Source: Bacteroidetes bacterium MedPE-SWsnd-G1 | Lineage (GTDB): Bacteria; Bacteroidota; Bacteroidia; Flavobacteriales; Flavobacteriaceae | Reading direction: 5' to 3' | DNA: 64,000 nucleotides | NCBI GenBank assembly: GCA_001874265.1 | Contig: MPDD01000008.1 | Span: 1 to 64,000, forward strand | Shown here: positions 1-6,296 of the stretch, piece after piece | Layout of the letters: each line of letters starts with the position of its first letter | How positions within the stretch are numbered: position 1 is the stretch's first letter | The notes under the pieces: generated by a model | What the model saw: the letters and a program-made list of their open reading frames with translations, nothing else | The model's database searches: none | What the model was told of the DNA's origin: nothing | Made by a program: the position numbers and the translations under genes

Positions 1-3
1 CAG

Positions 4-11
4 TATATTTG
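4..11 (+). promoter_or_regulatory. -7 box of the first lipoprotein gene
   Basis: TATATTTG matches the Bacteroidota -7 consensus TAnnTTTG and lies 37 bases before the start codon at 49. The -33 region falls outside the window. Confidence 0.5.
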
Positions 12-48
12 TTTTAGAAAACTTAAACATCATTAAAAAAAACCTAAT

Positions 49-720
49 ATGAAAATTTTAAAATTGAGCCTTGTGTTGCTATTAGTATCAACAGTGCTTG
101 CTGGATGTGGTACTAGTGTTAAAGTAGCAGATCAATGGAAAAACGATAATTTTGCTGCTCTTAAAAACGAAAAAGTTTTAGTTATACATAAAACACCTAA
201 TGAGGTAAATAAAAAAAGATTGGAACAAGATTTAGCCAATGAATTAAGAGCGATCGGAGTTGATGCTACGGAAGCTTATGTTGCTTTTCCAAATATAAAG
301 TATAAAGAAAAATCAACACCTGAAGAGATTCAAGCTTCAATAGATAAAATCACAGCAGCTGGTTACAACGGTGTAATTTTAACTGTTTTAAAGGATAAAG
401 ATCAACAAGTAGAAACCACAACTAGTGGAGGCTATTATTCTGGAGGCTATTATCCATCTTATTACGGAAGATACTATGGAGGATTCGGATCATATTATGG
501 AGGAGTATACGGATATGGTTATGGAGGTTCATACATTCCTCCATCTTCTACAACCAAAGTAGTTGATATTTTCTTATTAGAAACAGTTTCTTACAACCTA
601 GGATTAAAAGACGGAGAGCAATTAGTAGGTGCGGTTTCGGTAAAAATTAAAGACCCTCAATCTTATTCTGGAGTAGCAGGAAAATATATTAAAATTGTGA
701 TGGATCAGTTCGCTGAATAG
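49..720 (+). CDS. Gly/Tyr-rich lipoprotein, first of a paralogous pair
   Basis: This is a 223-residue predicted lipoprotein of unknown function. Residues 1-20 form a signal peptide ending in a lipobox (LAGC), so the protein should be anchored in the periplasm or outer membrane. Residues 25-120 carry a conserved alpha/beta-looking part (VLVIHKT, VAFPN). Residues 126-160 are a low-complexity stretch of Gly, Tyr and Ser. The C-terminal part (KVVDIFLLETVSYNL) resembles DUF4136-like lipoproteins, but I cannot assign a family firmly. The next gene is a clear paralogue sharing VLVI-KT and VAFPN. Its own promoter and strong terminator suggest a monocistronic unit. Confidence 0.8.
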   Translation: MKILKLSLVLLLVSTVLAGCGTSVKVADQWKNDNFAALKNEKVLVIHKTPNEVNKKRLEQDLANELRAIGVDATEAYVAFPNIKYKEKSTPEEIQASIDKITAAGYNGVILTVLKDKDQQVETTTSGGYYSGGYYPSYYGRYYGGFGSYYGGVYGYGYGGSYIPPSSTTKVVDIFLLETVSYNLGLKDGEQLVGAVSVKIKDPQSYSGVAGKYIKIVMDQFAE

Positions 721-744
721 ATCATAATTGATGATTATAATGTA

Positions 745-775
745 AAGCACAAACTTTTATGTTTGTGCTTTTTTA
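745..775 (+). terminator. Rho-independent terminator after the first lipoprotein gene
   Basis: A perfect 10-bp stem AAGCACAAAC/GTTTGTGCTT with a 6-base loop is followed by a T-rich run. Confidence 0.9.
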
Positions 776-813
776 TTTATGTAAAGCTTAAGATTATATC
801 AATTTAACAATTG

Positions 814-821
814 TATATTTG
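814..821 (+). promoter_or_regulatory. -7 box of the second lipoprotein gene
   Basis: TATATTTG lies 31 bases before the ATG at 852. It overlaps the in-frame TTG at 819, which argues that translation starts at 852 and not at 819. No clear TTG is seen at -33. Confidence 0.5.
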
Positions 822-851
822 TCATCATTAAAATTAATAAAAACGAAAATT

Positions 852-1535
852 ATGAAAAGAATATTATTCTCTTTGTTGGTAATTATTGGTTTCACTAGTT
901 GTGTTTCTGTTGTGGAAGTAGTTGATCAATATCAAAATGAAAATGACCAATTTGAATCTTTAAAAGGGAAAAAGGTTTTAGTAATTAATAAAACAAACGA
1001 TAAGGTTGCAAGAGAACGATTTGAAAGAGATTTAGCGGATAGACTAAGAAGTGCTGGTGTAGACGCTGTTGAGAGTCATGTGGCTTTTCCAAATATGGAG
1101 CACAAGCAAAGAACCGAAGAAGATGTTCAAACGGAAGTTAAAAAAGTGGTCGATGCTGGGTATACTGGTGCTGTTGTTACAGGTATTAGAGATAAACAAA
1201 CAAAGTACCAATCAGAAACTACAGGAGGTTATGATAGAAATGTGAATACTGGAGAAGGTATGGGATTGACTATTTATAATTATAGTTATCACTATTATGG
1301 GTTTGGTTCGTTTTATGGAAGCGTTTACAATTCTGATTTAGGAAGTGTATATGTTGAGCCTGAAACAACAACGACTTCATACAATGTGTATATTATTGAA
1401 GCCGTAACGTATAATTTAACGGCGGAAAAGGAAGATCAATTACTAGGAGTTATAACAGTTAGAGTTACTGATCCAACGTCTTATGAAGAGGTTGCGGATA
1501 AGTATACTAAGATGATTGCAAAACAATTTAAATAA
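852..1535 (+). CDS. Lipoprotein, second of a paralogous pair
   Basis: This 227-residue predicted lipoprotein has its signal peptide at residues 1-17, ending in a lipobox-like FTSC. It is paralogous to the preceding gene: the blocks VLVINKT, RDLADRLRSAGVDA and VAFPN align. The Gly/Tyr-rich middle is shorter and less regular here. The ATG at 852 gives a standard signal peptide; an upstream in-frame TTG at 819 lies inside the promoter box and was rejected. Function is unknown. The pair probably arose by tandem duplication, with separate promoters and terminators for each copy. Confidence 0.8.
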   Translation: MKRILFSLLVIIGFTSCVSVVEVVDQYQNENDQFESLKGKKVLVINKTNDKVARERFERDLADRLRSAGVDAVESHVAFPNMEHKQRTEEDVQTEVKKVVDAGYTGAVVTGIRDKQTKYQSETTGGYDRNVNTGEGMGLTIYNYSYHYYGFGSFYGSVYNSDLGSVYVEPETTTTSYNVYIIEAVTYNLTAEKEDQLLGVITVRVTDPTSYEEVADKYTKMIAKQFK

Positions 1536-1556
1536 AAATCAATTCTTGATAATTTA

Positions 1557-1582
1557 GAAAACCGCCATTGGCGGTTTTTTTT
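1557..1582 (+). terminator. Rho-independent terminator after the second lipoprotein gene
   Basis: The stem AAAACCGCC/GGCGGTTTT with a 3-base loop is followed by a T run. Confidence 0.9.
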
Positions 1583-1691
1583 AGCTCTAGTTTTAACAAA
1601 ATTTTAAGAATATTCACATTAAACTATTACAAATTTGCGCGGTCTAAAAACGAATAGTTTTTAATTCAAATAATATTACAATACTAAACAC

Positions 1692-4412
1692 ATGAGAAAA
1701 CTCATACTGATTATAACTTTAGTTATGATCCCTATTTTAAATTGGTCGCAAAGTATTTCAGGAAGAATATTAGATCAGGACAAGGTGCCTTTAGAATTTG
1801 TAGCGGTTGCTGCAATGAATCCGGCAGATTCGTTATTAATTAGTTACGCGACTACAAACGAAACGGGAACTTTTGAATTAAAGCAATTAAAAGAAGGTAA
1901 AATTTTATTGCAAGCACATTTAATTGGATTTGCAACCTATCAAAAAATTATTGTTTATAAGAATGAAACGATAAATCTAGGTGATGTAGTTTTAGATTTC
2001 GAGAACCAACTAGACGAGGTTGTAGTTCAGGCAATTGTGCCAATTTCTATAAAAACTGATACGGTTGCTTACAGTACTAAAGCCTTTAAGGTAAGGGTTG
2101 AAGACAACGTAGAGGATTTATTAAAAAAACTACCTGGAGTAGAAGTAGATGCGGCCGGTAAAGTTACAGCACAAGGAGAAGAAATTACCAAAGTGTATGT
2201 AGATGGAAAAGAATTTTTTAGCGGAGACCCTGCCATTGCTACAAAGAATTTATCGGCTGATGCTATTAAAAGTATTGAGATAATAGATGAGAAAAGCGAG
2301 AAGTCTAGGGTGTCTGGTGTTAATGATCAAGAACGAGTAAAAGTAATTAACCTTAAGCTAAAGGATGATAAAAAAGTAAATGACTTTGGTAAAGTTCAGG
2401 GTGGATATGGTACTGATGATCGTTATTTAACAAGTTTAAATTACAACAGGTTTTCTTCAAAATTGCAAACTTCTGTAATTGGTAAATACAATAATGTAAA
2501 CACATCCGGTTCCGATATTTCAGAAATTATATCTTTTGATACAGGTAATGGTCGTTGGGGATCTAATAATCAATCGGGTGGATTCCTTACTACTGGTGTT
2601 GCAGGTGTTAACATGGGGTATGAAATTAAAAAAGACCAAACATTAAATGCGGATTATTTCTACAACTACGCGGGTAGAACATCTGGAGATGTATTGACAA
2701 CACGTATAGAATATATTGGCGATGCAGAGATTAAATCTGACATTCATAGTAGAAGTGAAAGTGAATCAAATCGAAACAATGTAAACTTTAGTTATAGAGA
2801 TAGATCAAATAAACTTAGTTCAGTTAGTATTCGTGCAAGAGGAGGTTTAAATAGAAATAGTGGTCAAACAGTAAATAGTTTAGATAAGTACAATGCCGAT
2901 GAAGTATTGGATTTGCAGAGTATCGGAAATACGAATAGTTCAGGAGATAATAATTCTGGGTCGTTTAATTTAGATTATACTAAAAGGTTTAAAGAAGATA
3001 GTAAACGAAATATTGAGTTTGAAGTAGATTTTGGAGGTTCTAAAAATGAAAACCTTAGCACAAATAATCAATTAAATAAATTTAATATTTCAGATCCTGC
3101 AAATGCATTTGATATAAAAGAAGAAACGGTAAGAGAGCAAAATAGAGATCAAAATAATTATAATTTTGAGTTCGAGTATACAGAACCAATTACAGATAAG
3201 CATTTAATTGAAGTTGCAGGACAGATTGCAGGAAACAATAATGATAATGATGTAAATCAAGTAAAATATGAGAATGATATTTTACAAGATCCATTAATTT
3301 TCAGCGAATATTATCAGCAAACGGATGCCTCAGGTAGGGTTAGGTATAAGTACGATAATAACAAGTTTACTTTGTCTGCTGGGGCGAGATTGATTGAACA
3401 GACTCAGGATTTTGGTGTAGAAGAAGGTGCGATGTTTAAAAATAGTTACACCAATGTTAATCCTGAATTAAATATAAGATACAATCCTAAAAAAGGAGAG
3501 TTTCTTAGATTTTCTAGTAGAAAGCGTGTGAATTTACCTTCTTCAACACAACTATCTCCGGTAGTGAATGATTTTAATCCTCTTTTTATAAGTCAAGGTA
3601 ATCCAAATTTAATACCTGAAGAGAATTATTCGGTATTTGGTATGTATGGAAGACATGATTTTTCTTCAGGCTTTAGTTTCTTTGCACGCTTAAGTTATGA
3701 TTATACAACTAATAGTATCGGAAATACGGAGTTTACTGATCCTCTAGGAATTCGTTATTCTAGTTTTGACAACTTAGGAGATCGAAATAACTTTAGTTCA
3801 TATTTTAGTTTTGGAAACAGAATTAAATCACTTGGTTTAAGATATAATATTAGATTAAGGGCTAATTATACGGAGTATTTTTCTATGATTAATACAGAAA
3901 TAAATGAGACACAAACAAAAAGTGGTGTATTAAGTTTGTCTTTAGAAAATAACAAAAAAGAAAAAGTAGATGCTTCAATTGGCGCTACTTGGGATAAAAA
4001 CTATACTACTTTTACTACAGGAAATAATGCTGATAGAGACTTCTTAAAGCAAACATATTATTCAAAGGTAGATTGGAATATTACAAATAAACTGAATTTG
4101 AATTCTCAATTTAAATATGATATTTATACGGATAGTAACTTTGGAAGTGATGAAGCAGTGCCAATTTGGAATGCAACAATTGCATATGCCTTAACACCTT
4201 CAAATAGTTTAAATGTAATGATATCAGCCTTAGATATTTTAAATAAAAGTATTGGACTACAGCGTTCTAGTTCTGATAACTATTTTCAAGAAACACAAAG
4301 AGATGTTTTAGGAAATTATTACATGCTTAGTTTAACCTATAATTTAAACGGAAACAAAGGTGCTAAGAAGTTTGGTGATAGTGGAAGAAGAAGATATAGA
4401 AGAAGTTATTAA
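1692..4412 (+). CDS. TonB-receptor-like outer-membrane beta-barrel protein
   Basis: This 906-residue outer-membrane protein belongs to the OMP_b-brl_3 type. It has a signal peptide (residues 1-19, ending NWSQS) and a CarboxypepD_reg-like Ig domain at about 20-105 (SISGRILDQDKVPLEFV). A plug-like region follows at about 120-225 (VEDLLKKLPGVEVD, KVYVDGKEFF). The rest is a long beta-barrel with alternating aromatic residues. Proteins of this build are usually annotated as TonB-dependent receptors; the substrate cannot be read from sequence. There is no SusD partner, so it is not a typical polysaccharide importer pair. The C-terminus ends in an unusual basic tail (RRRYRRSY). It is monocistronic, with a strong terminator behind it. 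Confidence 0.85.
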   Translation: MRKLILIITLVMIPILNWSQSISGRILDQDKVPLEFVAVAAMNPADSLLISYATTNETGTFELKQLKEGKILLQAHLIGFATYQKIIVYKNETINLGDVVLDFENQLDEVVVQAIVPISIKTDTVAYSTKAFKVRVEDNVEDLLKKLPGVEVDAAGKVTAQGEEITKVYVDGKEFFSGDPAIATKNLSADAIKSIEIIDEKSEKSRVSGVNDQERVKVINLKLKDDKKVNDFGKVQGGYGTDDRYLTSLNYNRFSSKLQTSVIGKYNNVNTSGSDISEIISFDTGNGRWGSNNQSGGFLTTGVAGVNMGYEIKKDQTLNADYFYNYAGRTSGDVLTTRIEYIGDAEIKSDIHSRSESESNRNNVNFSYRDRSNKLSSVSIRARGGLNRNSGQTVNSLDKYNADEVLDLQSIGNTNSSGDNNSGSFNLDYTKRFKEDSKRNIEFEVDFGGSKNENLSTNNQLNKFNISDPANAFDIKEETVREQNRDQNNYNFEFEYTEPITDKHLIEVAGQIAGNNNDNDVNQVKYENDILQDPLIFSEYYQQTDASGRVRYKYDNNKFTLSAGARLIEQTQDFGVEEGAMFKNSYTNVNPELNIRYNPKKGEFLRFSSRKRVNLPSSTQLSPVVNDFNPLFISQGNPNLIPEENYSVFGMYGRHDFSSGFSFFARLSYDYTTNSIGNTEFTDPLGIRYSSFDNLGDRNNFSSYFSFGNRIKSLGLRYNIRLRANYTEYFSMINTEINETQTKSGVLSLSLENNKKEKVDASIGATWDKNYTTFTTGNNADRDFLKQTYYSKVDWNITNKLNLNSQFKYDIYTDSNFGSDEAVPIWNATIAYALTPSNSLNVMISALDILNKSIGLQRSSSDNYFQETQRDVLGNYYMLSLTYNLNGNKGAKKFGDSGRRRYRRSY

Positions 4413-4417
4413 TTTGT

Positions 4418-4450
4418 AAAAAAGCCGCTCAATAGAGCGGCTTTTTTTTT
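4418..4450 (+). terminator. Rho-independent terminator after the receptor gene
   Basis: A perfect 11-bp stem AAAAGCCGCTC/GAGCGGCTTTT with loop AATA is followed by a run of T. Confidence 0.95.
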
Positions 4451-4451
4451 C

Positions 4452-4496
4452 GACAGACCATGTCGTGTACTATCCTCTAAACCCAACGTATCTTTG
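4452..4496 (+). promoter_or_regulatory. Operator-promoter module 1 (drives sRNA copy A)
   Basis: The module holds the palindrome GACA-gacca-TGTC (4452-4464), a diverged form of GACAT-N3-ATGTC, and the -7 box TATCTTTG at 4489-4496. The palindrome centre is 31 bases before the box, as in modules 2 to 5. No TTG is present at the usual -33 position, which fits an activator-dependent promoter. Confidence 0.65.
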
Positions 4497-4500
4497 TACT

Positions 4501-4586
4501 ATAATTATTGATAAGATAATTATTTCATAATAAGTTTGGTTAGTTAGTTTAACAGTCCGATCGTTCGATCGGGCTGTTTTTTTTAT
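4501..4586 (+). ncRNA. Small RNA copy A of a three-member tandem family
   Basis: This predicted ~85-nt RNA begins just after a TATCTTTG box. It starts with a hairpin (ATAATTAT, 7-base loop, ATAATTAT, 4501-4523). An unpaired segment containing TAAGTTTGGTTAGTTAG (4531-4547) follows, then a terminator hairpin with a T8 tail. Copies B and C conserve the unpaired segment exactly, while both hairpins change sequence and keep pairing. No plausible reading frame is present. The architecture is that of a trans-acting base-pairing sRNA. Ends are estimated from the promoter and terminator. Confidence 0.7.
4551..4586 (+). terminator. Terminator hairpin of sRNA copy A
   Basis: The stem ACAGTCCGATC/GATCGGGCTGT, with one G-U pair and loop GTTC, is followed by eight T. 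Confidence 0.9.
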
Positions 4587-4598
4587 TATTCAATGTTT

Positions 4599-4670
4599 GT
4601 CAGTCTGAGCCTGTCGAAGACAATATCGATAATTAAGATTCTTGCCGCACTTCGACATGCTCAACGTGAA
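4599..4670. repeat. Dispersed inverted repeat of flavobacterial type
   Basis: Arm 1 (4599-4619) contains CTGAGCCTGTCGAAG and arm 2 (4650-4670) contains CTTCGACATGCTCA. They pair over 21 bases with five mismatches around a 30-base spacer. This resembles the extragenic CTTCGACA-GCTCAG repeats scattered through many flavobacterial genomes. It sits between sRNA copies A and B. Confidence 0.6.
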
Positions 4671-4723
4671 AGAAATACTTTGATGTTGAATTTCAGGTGT
4701 TTCACAATTTGATTAAGACGCTT

Positions 4724-4768
4724 GACATAAAATGTCGGGTATCAACACTGGAACCTGCCGTATCTTTG
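4724..4768 (+). promoter_or_regulatory. Operator-promoter module 2 (drives sRNA copy B)
   Basis: The perfect palindrome GACAT-AAA-ATGTC (4724-4736) is centred 31 bases before the -7 box TATCTTTG (4761-4768). There is no -33 TTG. Confidence 0.75.
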
Positions 4769-4772
4769 TAGA

Positions 4773-4851
4773 GCAATTAGAGATAATTGTTTTTCATAAT
4801 AAGTTTGGTTAGTTAGTATACAGTCCGGTCACTCGATCGGACTGTTTCTTT
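4773..4851 (+). ncRNA. Small RNA copy B of a three-member tandem family
   Basis: This predicted ~79-nt RNA has a 5' hairpin CAATTA-GAGA-TAATTG (4774-4789) capped by a GNRA-type loop. An unpaired segment (4790-4819) carries TTTTCATAATAA and TAAGTTTGGTTAGTTAG, and a terminator hairpin (4820-4845) closes the RNA. It is nearly identical to copy C up to the terminator stem. The unpaired segment is complementary to the leader (17 nt) and start-codon region (12 nt) of the DUF2807 gene near 30.4 kb. Transcript ends are inferred. Confidence 0.75.
4820..4851 (+). terminator. Terminator hairpin of sRNA copy B
   Basis: The stem ACAGTCCGGTC/GATCGGACTGT with loop ACTC is followed by TTCTTT. Confidence 0.9.
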
Positions 4852-5004
4852 ATATAAACTATCGTTTTAATTAATTCTCTTCTCTATCGGTATTATTGAA
4901 TGTCCAGATAACATATTATAAGTTGTTTTGTATTTGAGAAGAGGCTAAAATTTGTTAATCAAATTAACTCCATTTTCTTTTCTTAATGAAATGCAAAGAT
5001 TTGA

Positions 5005-5160
5005 TTAAGGGCAGCCAGAAGTAACATGACTATAAAAACTAGTAAAGGAGGTTCCATTTGCGTCAACTAACGTTATTTCGTCGCAGATGGCCGGAGGTGT
5101 ATTGTCAATCATTAATTCTTTATATGAATCACAAGACAAAAATACTTTAGAGGTTAAATA
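5005..5160 (-). pseudogene. Possible remnant of a secreted-protein gene
   Basis: The minus strand reads 51 sense codons from a stop at 5161 to a stop at 5005. The codon use looks protein-like, with fragments such as LSCDSYKEL, PPAICDEITLVDANG and FYSHVTSGCP. The only internal ATG (5112) would give 36 residues. No start codon, promoter or signal peptide precedes it. It may be the decayed C-terminal end of a larger gene displaced by the surrounding sRNA duplications. I do not recognise the family. The rest of 4860-5200 holds nothing else I can support. Confidence 0.3.
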
Positions 5161-5210
5161 TTATAATTCATGTTGTTTTTATTCAGTTTCATATATTATT
5201 TAAGACACTT

Positions 5211-5255
5211 GACATAGAATGTCAGGTATTAGCACTGAAACCTGTAATATCTTTG
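5211..5255 (+). promoter_or_regulatory. Operator-promoter module 3 (drives sRNA copy C)
   Basis: The perfect palindrome GACAT-AGA-ATGTC (5211-5223) is centred 31 bases before the -7 box TATCTTTG (5248-5255). There is no -33 TTG. Confidence 0.75.
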
Positions 5256-5259
5256 TAGA

Positions 5260-5340
5260 GCAATTAGAGATAATTGTTTTTCATAATAAGTTTGGTTAGT
5301 TAGTATACAACTCGGTCGCTTGGCCGAGTTGTTTCGTTTT
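5260..5340 (+). ncRNA. Small RNA copy C of a three-member tandem family
   Basis: This predicted ~80-nt RNA has the same 5' hairpin as copy B (5261-5276) and the same unpaired segment (TAAGTTTGGTTAGTTAG at 5287-5303). Its terminator stem has a changed sequence but intact pairing: ACAACTCGGTC/GGCCGAGTTGT against ACAGTCCGGTC/GATCGGACTGT in copy B. The compensatory changes support a selected RNA structure. Confidence 0.75.
5307..5340 (+). terminator. Terminator hairpin of sRNA copy C
   Basis: The stem ACAACTCGGTC/GGCCGAGTTGT with loop GCTT is followed by a T-rich tail interrupted by one CG. Confidence 0.85.
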
Positions 5341-5345
5341 ATGAG

Positions 5346-5390
5346 GACATTCAATGTCGCCTTAAATTCTGTTTTCGGGTCTTAATTTTG
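5346..5390 (+). promoter_or_regulatory. Operator-promoter module 4 (drives a 30-residue membrane peptide)
   Basis: The perfect palindrome GACAT-TCA-ATGTC (5346-5358) is centred 31 bases before TAATTTTG (5383-5390), a full match to TAnnTTTG. The downstream sequence is unrelated to the sRNAs, so the module is conserved independently of its product. Confidence 0.7.
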
Positions 5391-5413
5391 TTCAGTAATT
5401 AAATACAAATTCA

Positions 5414-5506
5414 ATGATAAAGACATTAATAATTTTGGTAGTAGTAGAGTTAATGGTTTTGGCAGTATTATTAATACGGAAGAAATTTAATTTAGAAAAA
5501 CATTAA
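5414..5506 (+). CDS. 30-residue single-span membrane peptide
   Basis: A short frame opens with ATG at 5414, about 17 bases after the predicted start of transcription, and ends with TAA at 5506. The peptide has a hydrophobic core (LIILVVVELMVLAVLLI) with one Glu in the middle, followed by a basic tail (RKKFNLEKH). This is the shape of a single transmembrane helix with a positive-inside cytoplasmic end. It has its own operator-promoter and terminator, so it is an isolated unit. Candidate roles include a regulatory membrane micropeptide or a type I toxin-like peptide. No complementary sRNA to its own mRNA was seen. Confidence 0.55.
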   Translation: MIKTLIILVVVELMVLAVLLIRKKFNLEKH

Positions 5507-5523
5507 AAAATAACCCCAATTTT

Positions 5524-5560
5524 AAAAGGCATCATTATTAGTTTAATGGTGCTTTTTTTT
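5524..5560 (+). terminator. Terminator after the 30-residue peptide gene
   Basis: An imperfect hairpin GGCATCATTA/TAATGGTGCT is followed by eight T. Confidence 0.8.
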
Positions 5561-5562
5561 AT

Positions 5563-5607
5563 GGCATTCAATGTCGTCTAATTTGTTAGGTTCCCAGTTT
5601 AAATTTG
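5563..5607 (+). promoter_or_regulatory. Operator-promoter module 5 (drives a lipoprotein)
   Basis: The near-palindrome GGCAT-TCA-ATGTC (5563-5575) is centred 31 bases before TAAATTTG (5600-5607), a full match to TAnnTTTG. Its position shows that the downstream gene starts at 5634 or later, not at the in-frame ATG at 5571 inside the operator. Confidence 0.7.
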
Positions 5608-5633
5608 TGAACAATTATAAATCTATATTATTT

Positions 5634-6086
5634 ATGAGTCATTATAAATGTCAATTAATAAGTTTTTTAAAACTGAATTTTTTTAGAAAAGGATTCCTTT
5701 GGATGTTCATTATTTTAGCAGTTAGTATATCGGGCTGCGAGCAAGATGAGCAGACCATTGAGAATAATGACGAGTATTATGTGAAGTATGTCGTGAAAAG
5801 TAGGTCAATATACTCTTTGTCGGTAAATGCAGAGGTTAAAATGGACTATGGATCTAATAAGAGTTTTGAATTTAATAAAGGTAACTGGGAGTTGATCGTT
5901 GGCCCGGTAAGAAAAGGGTTCAGAGCTAAATGTAATGCAGAATTCGACACTTCGAAAAATCTTGCTAGAACCTATATAGATGTGGAGATTTACGTTAGTG
6001 AAAATAACGGGCCATTCGCATTGAAGGCTAATAATTTCAGTTCTGAAGTTAGAATGTCTGCTTTTGAAACTTATCTGATTAATTAG
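5634..6086 (+). CDS. Small lipoprotein controlled by operator-promoter module 5
   Basis: This 150-residue predicted lipoprotein has a hydrophobic segment ending in a lipobox (SISGC, Cys near residue 35), then an acidic spacer (EQDEQTIENNDEYY) and a small beta-rich domain. The start at 5634 follows the promoter box by 27 bases and leaves a basic N-terminal region. The ATG at 5703 would give a shorter but still valid signal peptide. The product is not recognised; periplasmic or surface location is inferred. It shares its operator with the adjacent sRNAs and the membrane peptide. Confidence 0.65.
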   Translation: MSHYKCQLISFLKLNFFRKGFLWMFIILAVSISGCEQDEQTIENNDEYYVKYVVKSRSIYSLSVNAEVKMDYGSNKSFEFNKGNWELIVGPVRKGFRAKCNAEFDTSKNLARTYIDVEIYVSENNGPFALKANNFSSEVRMSAFETYLIN

Positions 6087-6140
6087 GATGATAAAAGATT
6101 GCTAGTTTTGTTTATCGGTAGCCATTAAATATCATTTTAT

Positions 6141-6185
6141 GACATTCAATGTCGTCTAAAAAACCAAGTGTCAGCAGTATATTGC
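6141..6185 (+). promoter_or_regulatory. Operator-promoter module 6 (degenerate -7 box)
   Basis: The perfect palindrome GACAT-TCA-ATGTC (6141-6153) is present. The expected box position (6178-6185) reads TATATTGC, a damaged or one-base-short version of TAnnTTTG. The module may be weak or inactive. Confidence 0.45.
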
Positions 6186-6195
6186 AGTATAATTA

Positions 6196-6243
6196 ATGAA
6201 ACATAAAGTAAGTTCCGTAGGAATCTCTAAAAAGAAACATTAG
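6196..6243 (+). CDS. Possible 15-residue basic peptide
   Basis: The frame ATG (6196) to TAG (6243) encodes MKHKVSSVGISKKKH, a strongly basic peptide. It lies immediately downstream of operator-promoter module 6. A frame this short can arise by chance; the only support is its position and its lysine-rich composition. Confidence 0.25.
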   Translation: MKHKVSSVGISKKKH

Positions 6244-6265
6244 TTATGGTGTCATTCAAAAATAA

Positions 6266-6296
6266 AAAAAACCACTTTTTGTAAGTGGTTTTTTCT
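6266..6296. terminator. Bidirectional terminator next to ssrA
   Basis: The stem AACCACTT/AAGTGGTT is flanked by A and T runs on both sides. It ends ssrA on the minus strand and could also stop rightward transcription from module 6. Confidence 0.85.

Noticed and set aside
4452-5340. The three similar units as a CRISPR array
   Set aside because: Units are about 130 bp, separated by 272 and 487 bp, each with promoter and terminator; there are no short regular repeats, spacers or cas genes.
5414-5506. The 30-residue peptide plus adjacent sRNAs as a type I toxin-antitoxin pair
   Set aside because: No stretch of the sRNAs is complementary to the peptide mRNA, and both share one operator, so no antitoxin relation is visible.
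5571-5633. An earlier start at 5571 for the lipoprotein gene
   Set aside because: That ATG lies inside the GGCAT-TCA-ATGTC operator and upstream of the -7 box, so it should not be in the transcript.
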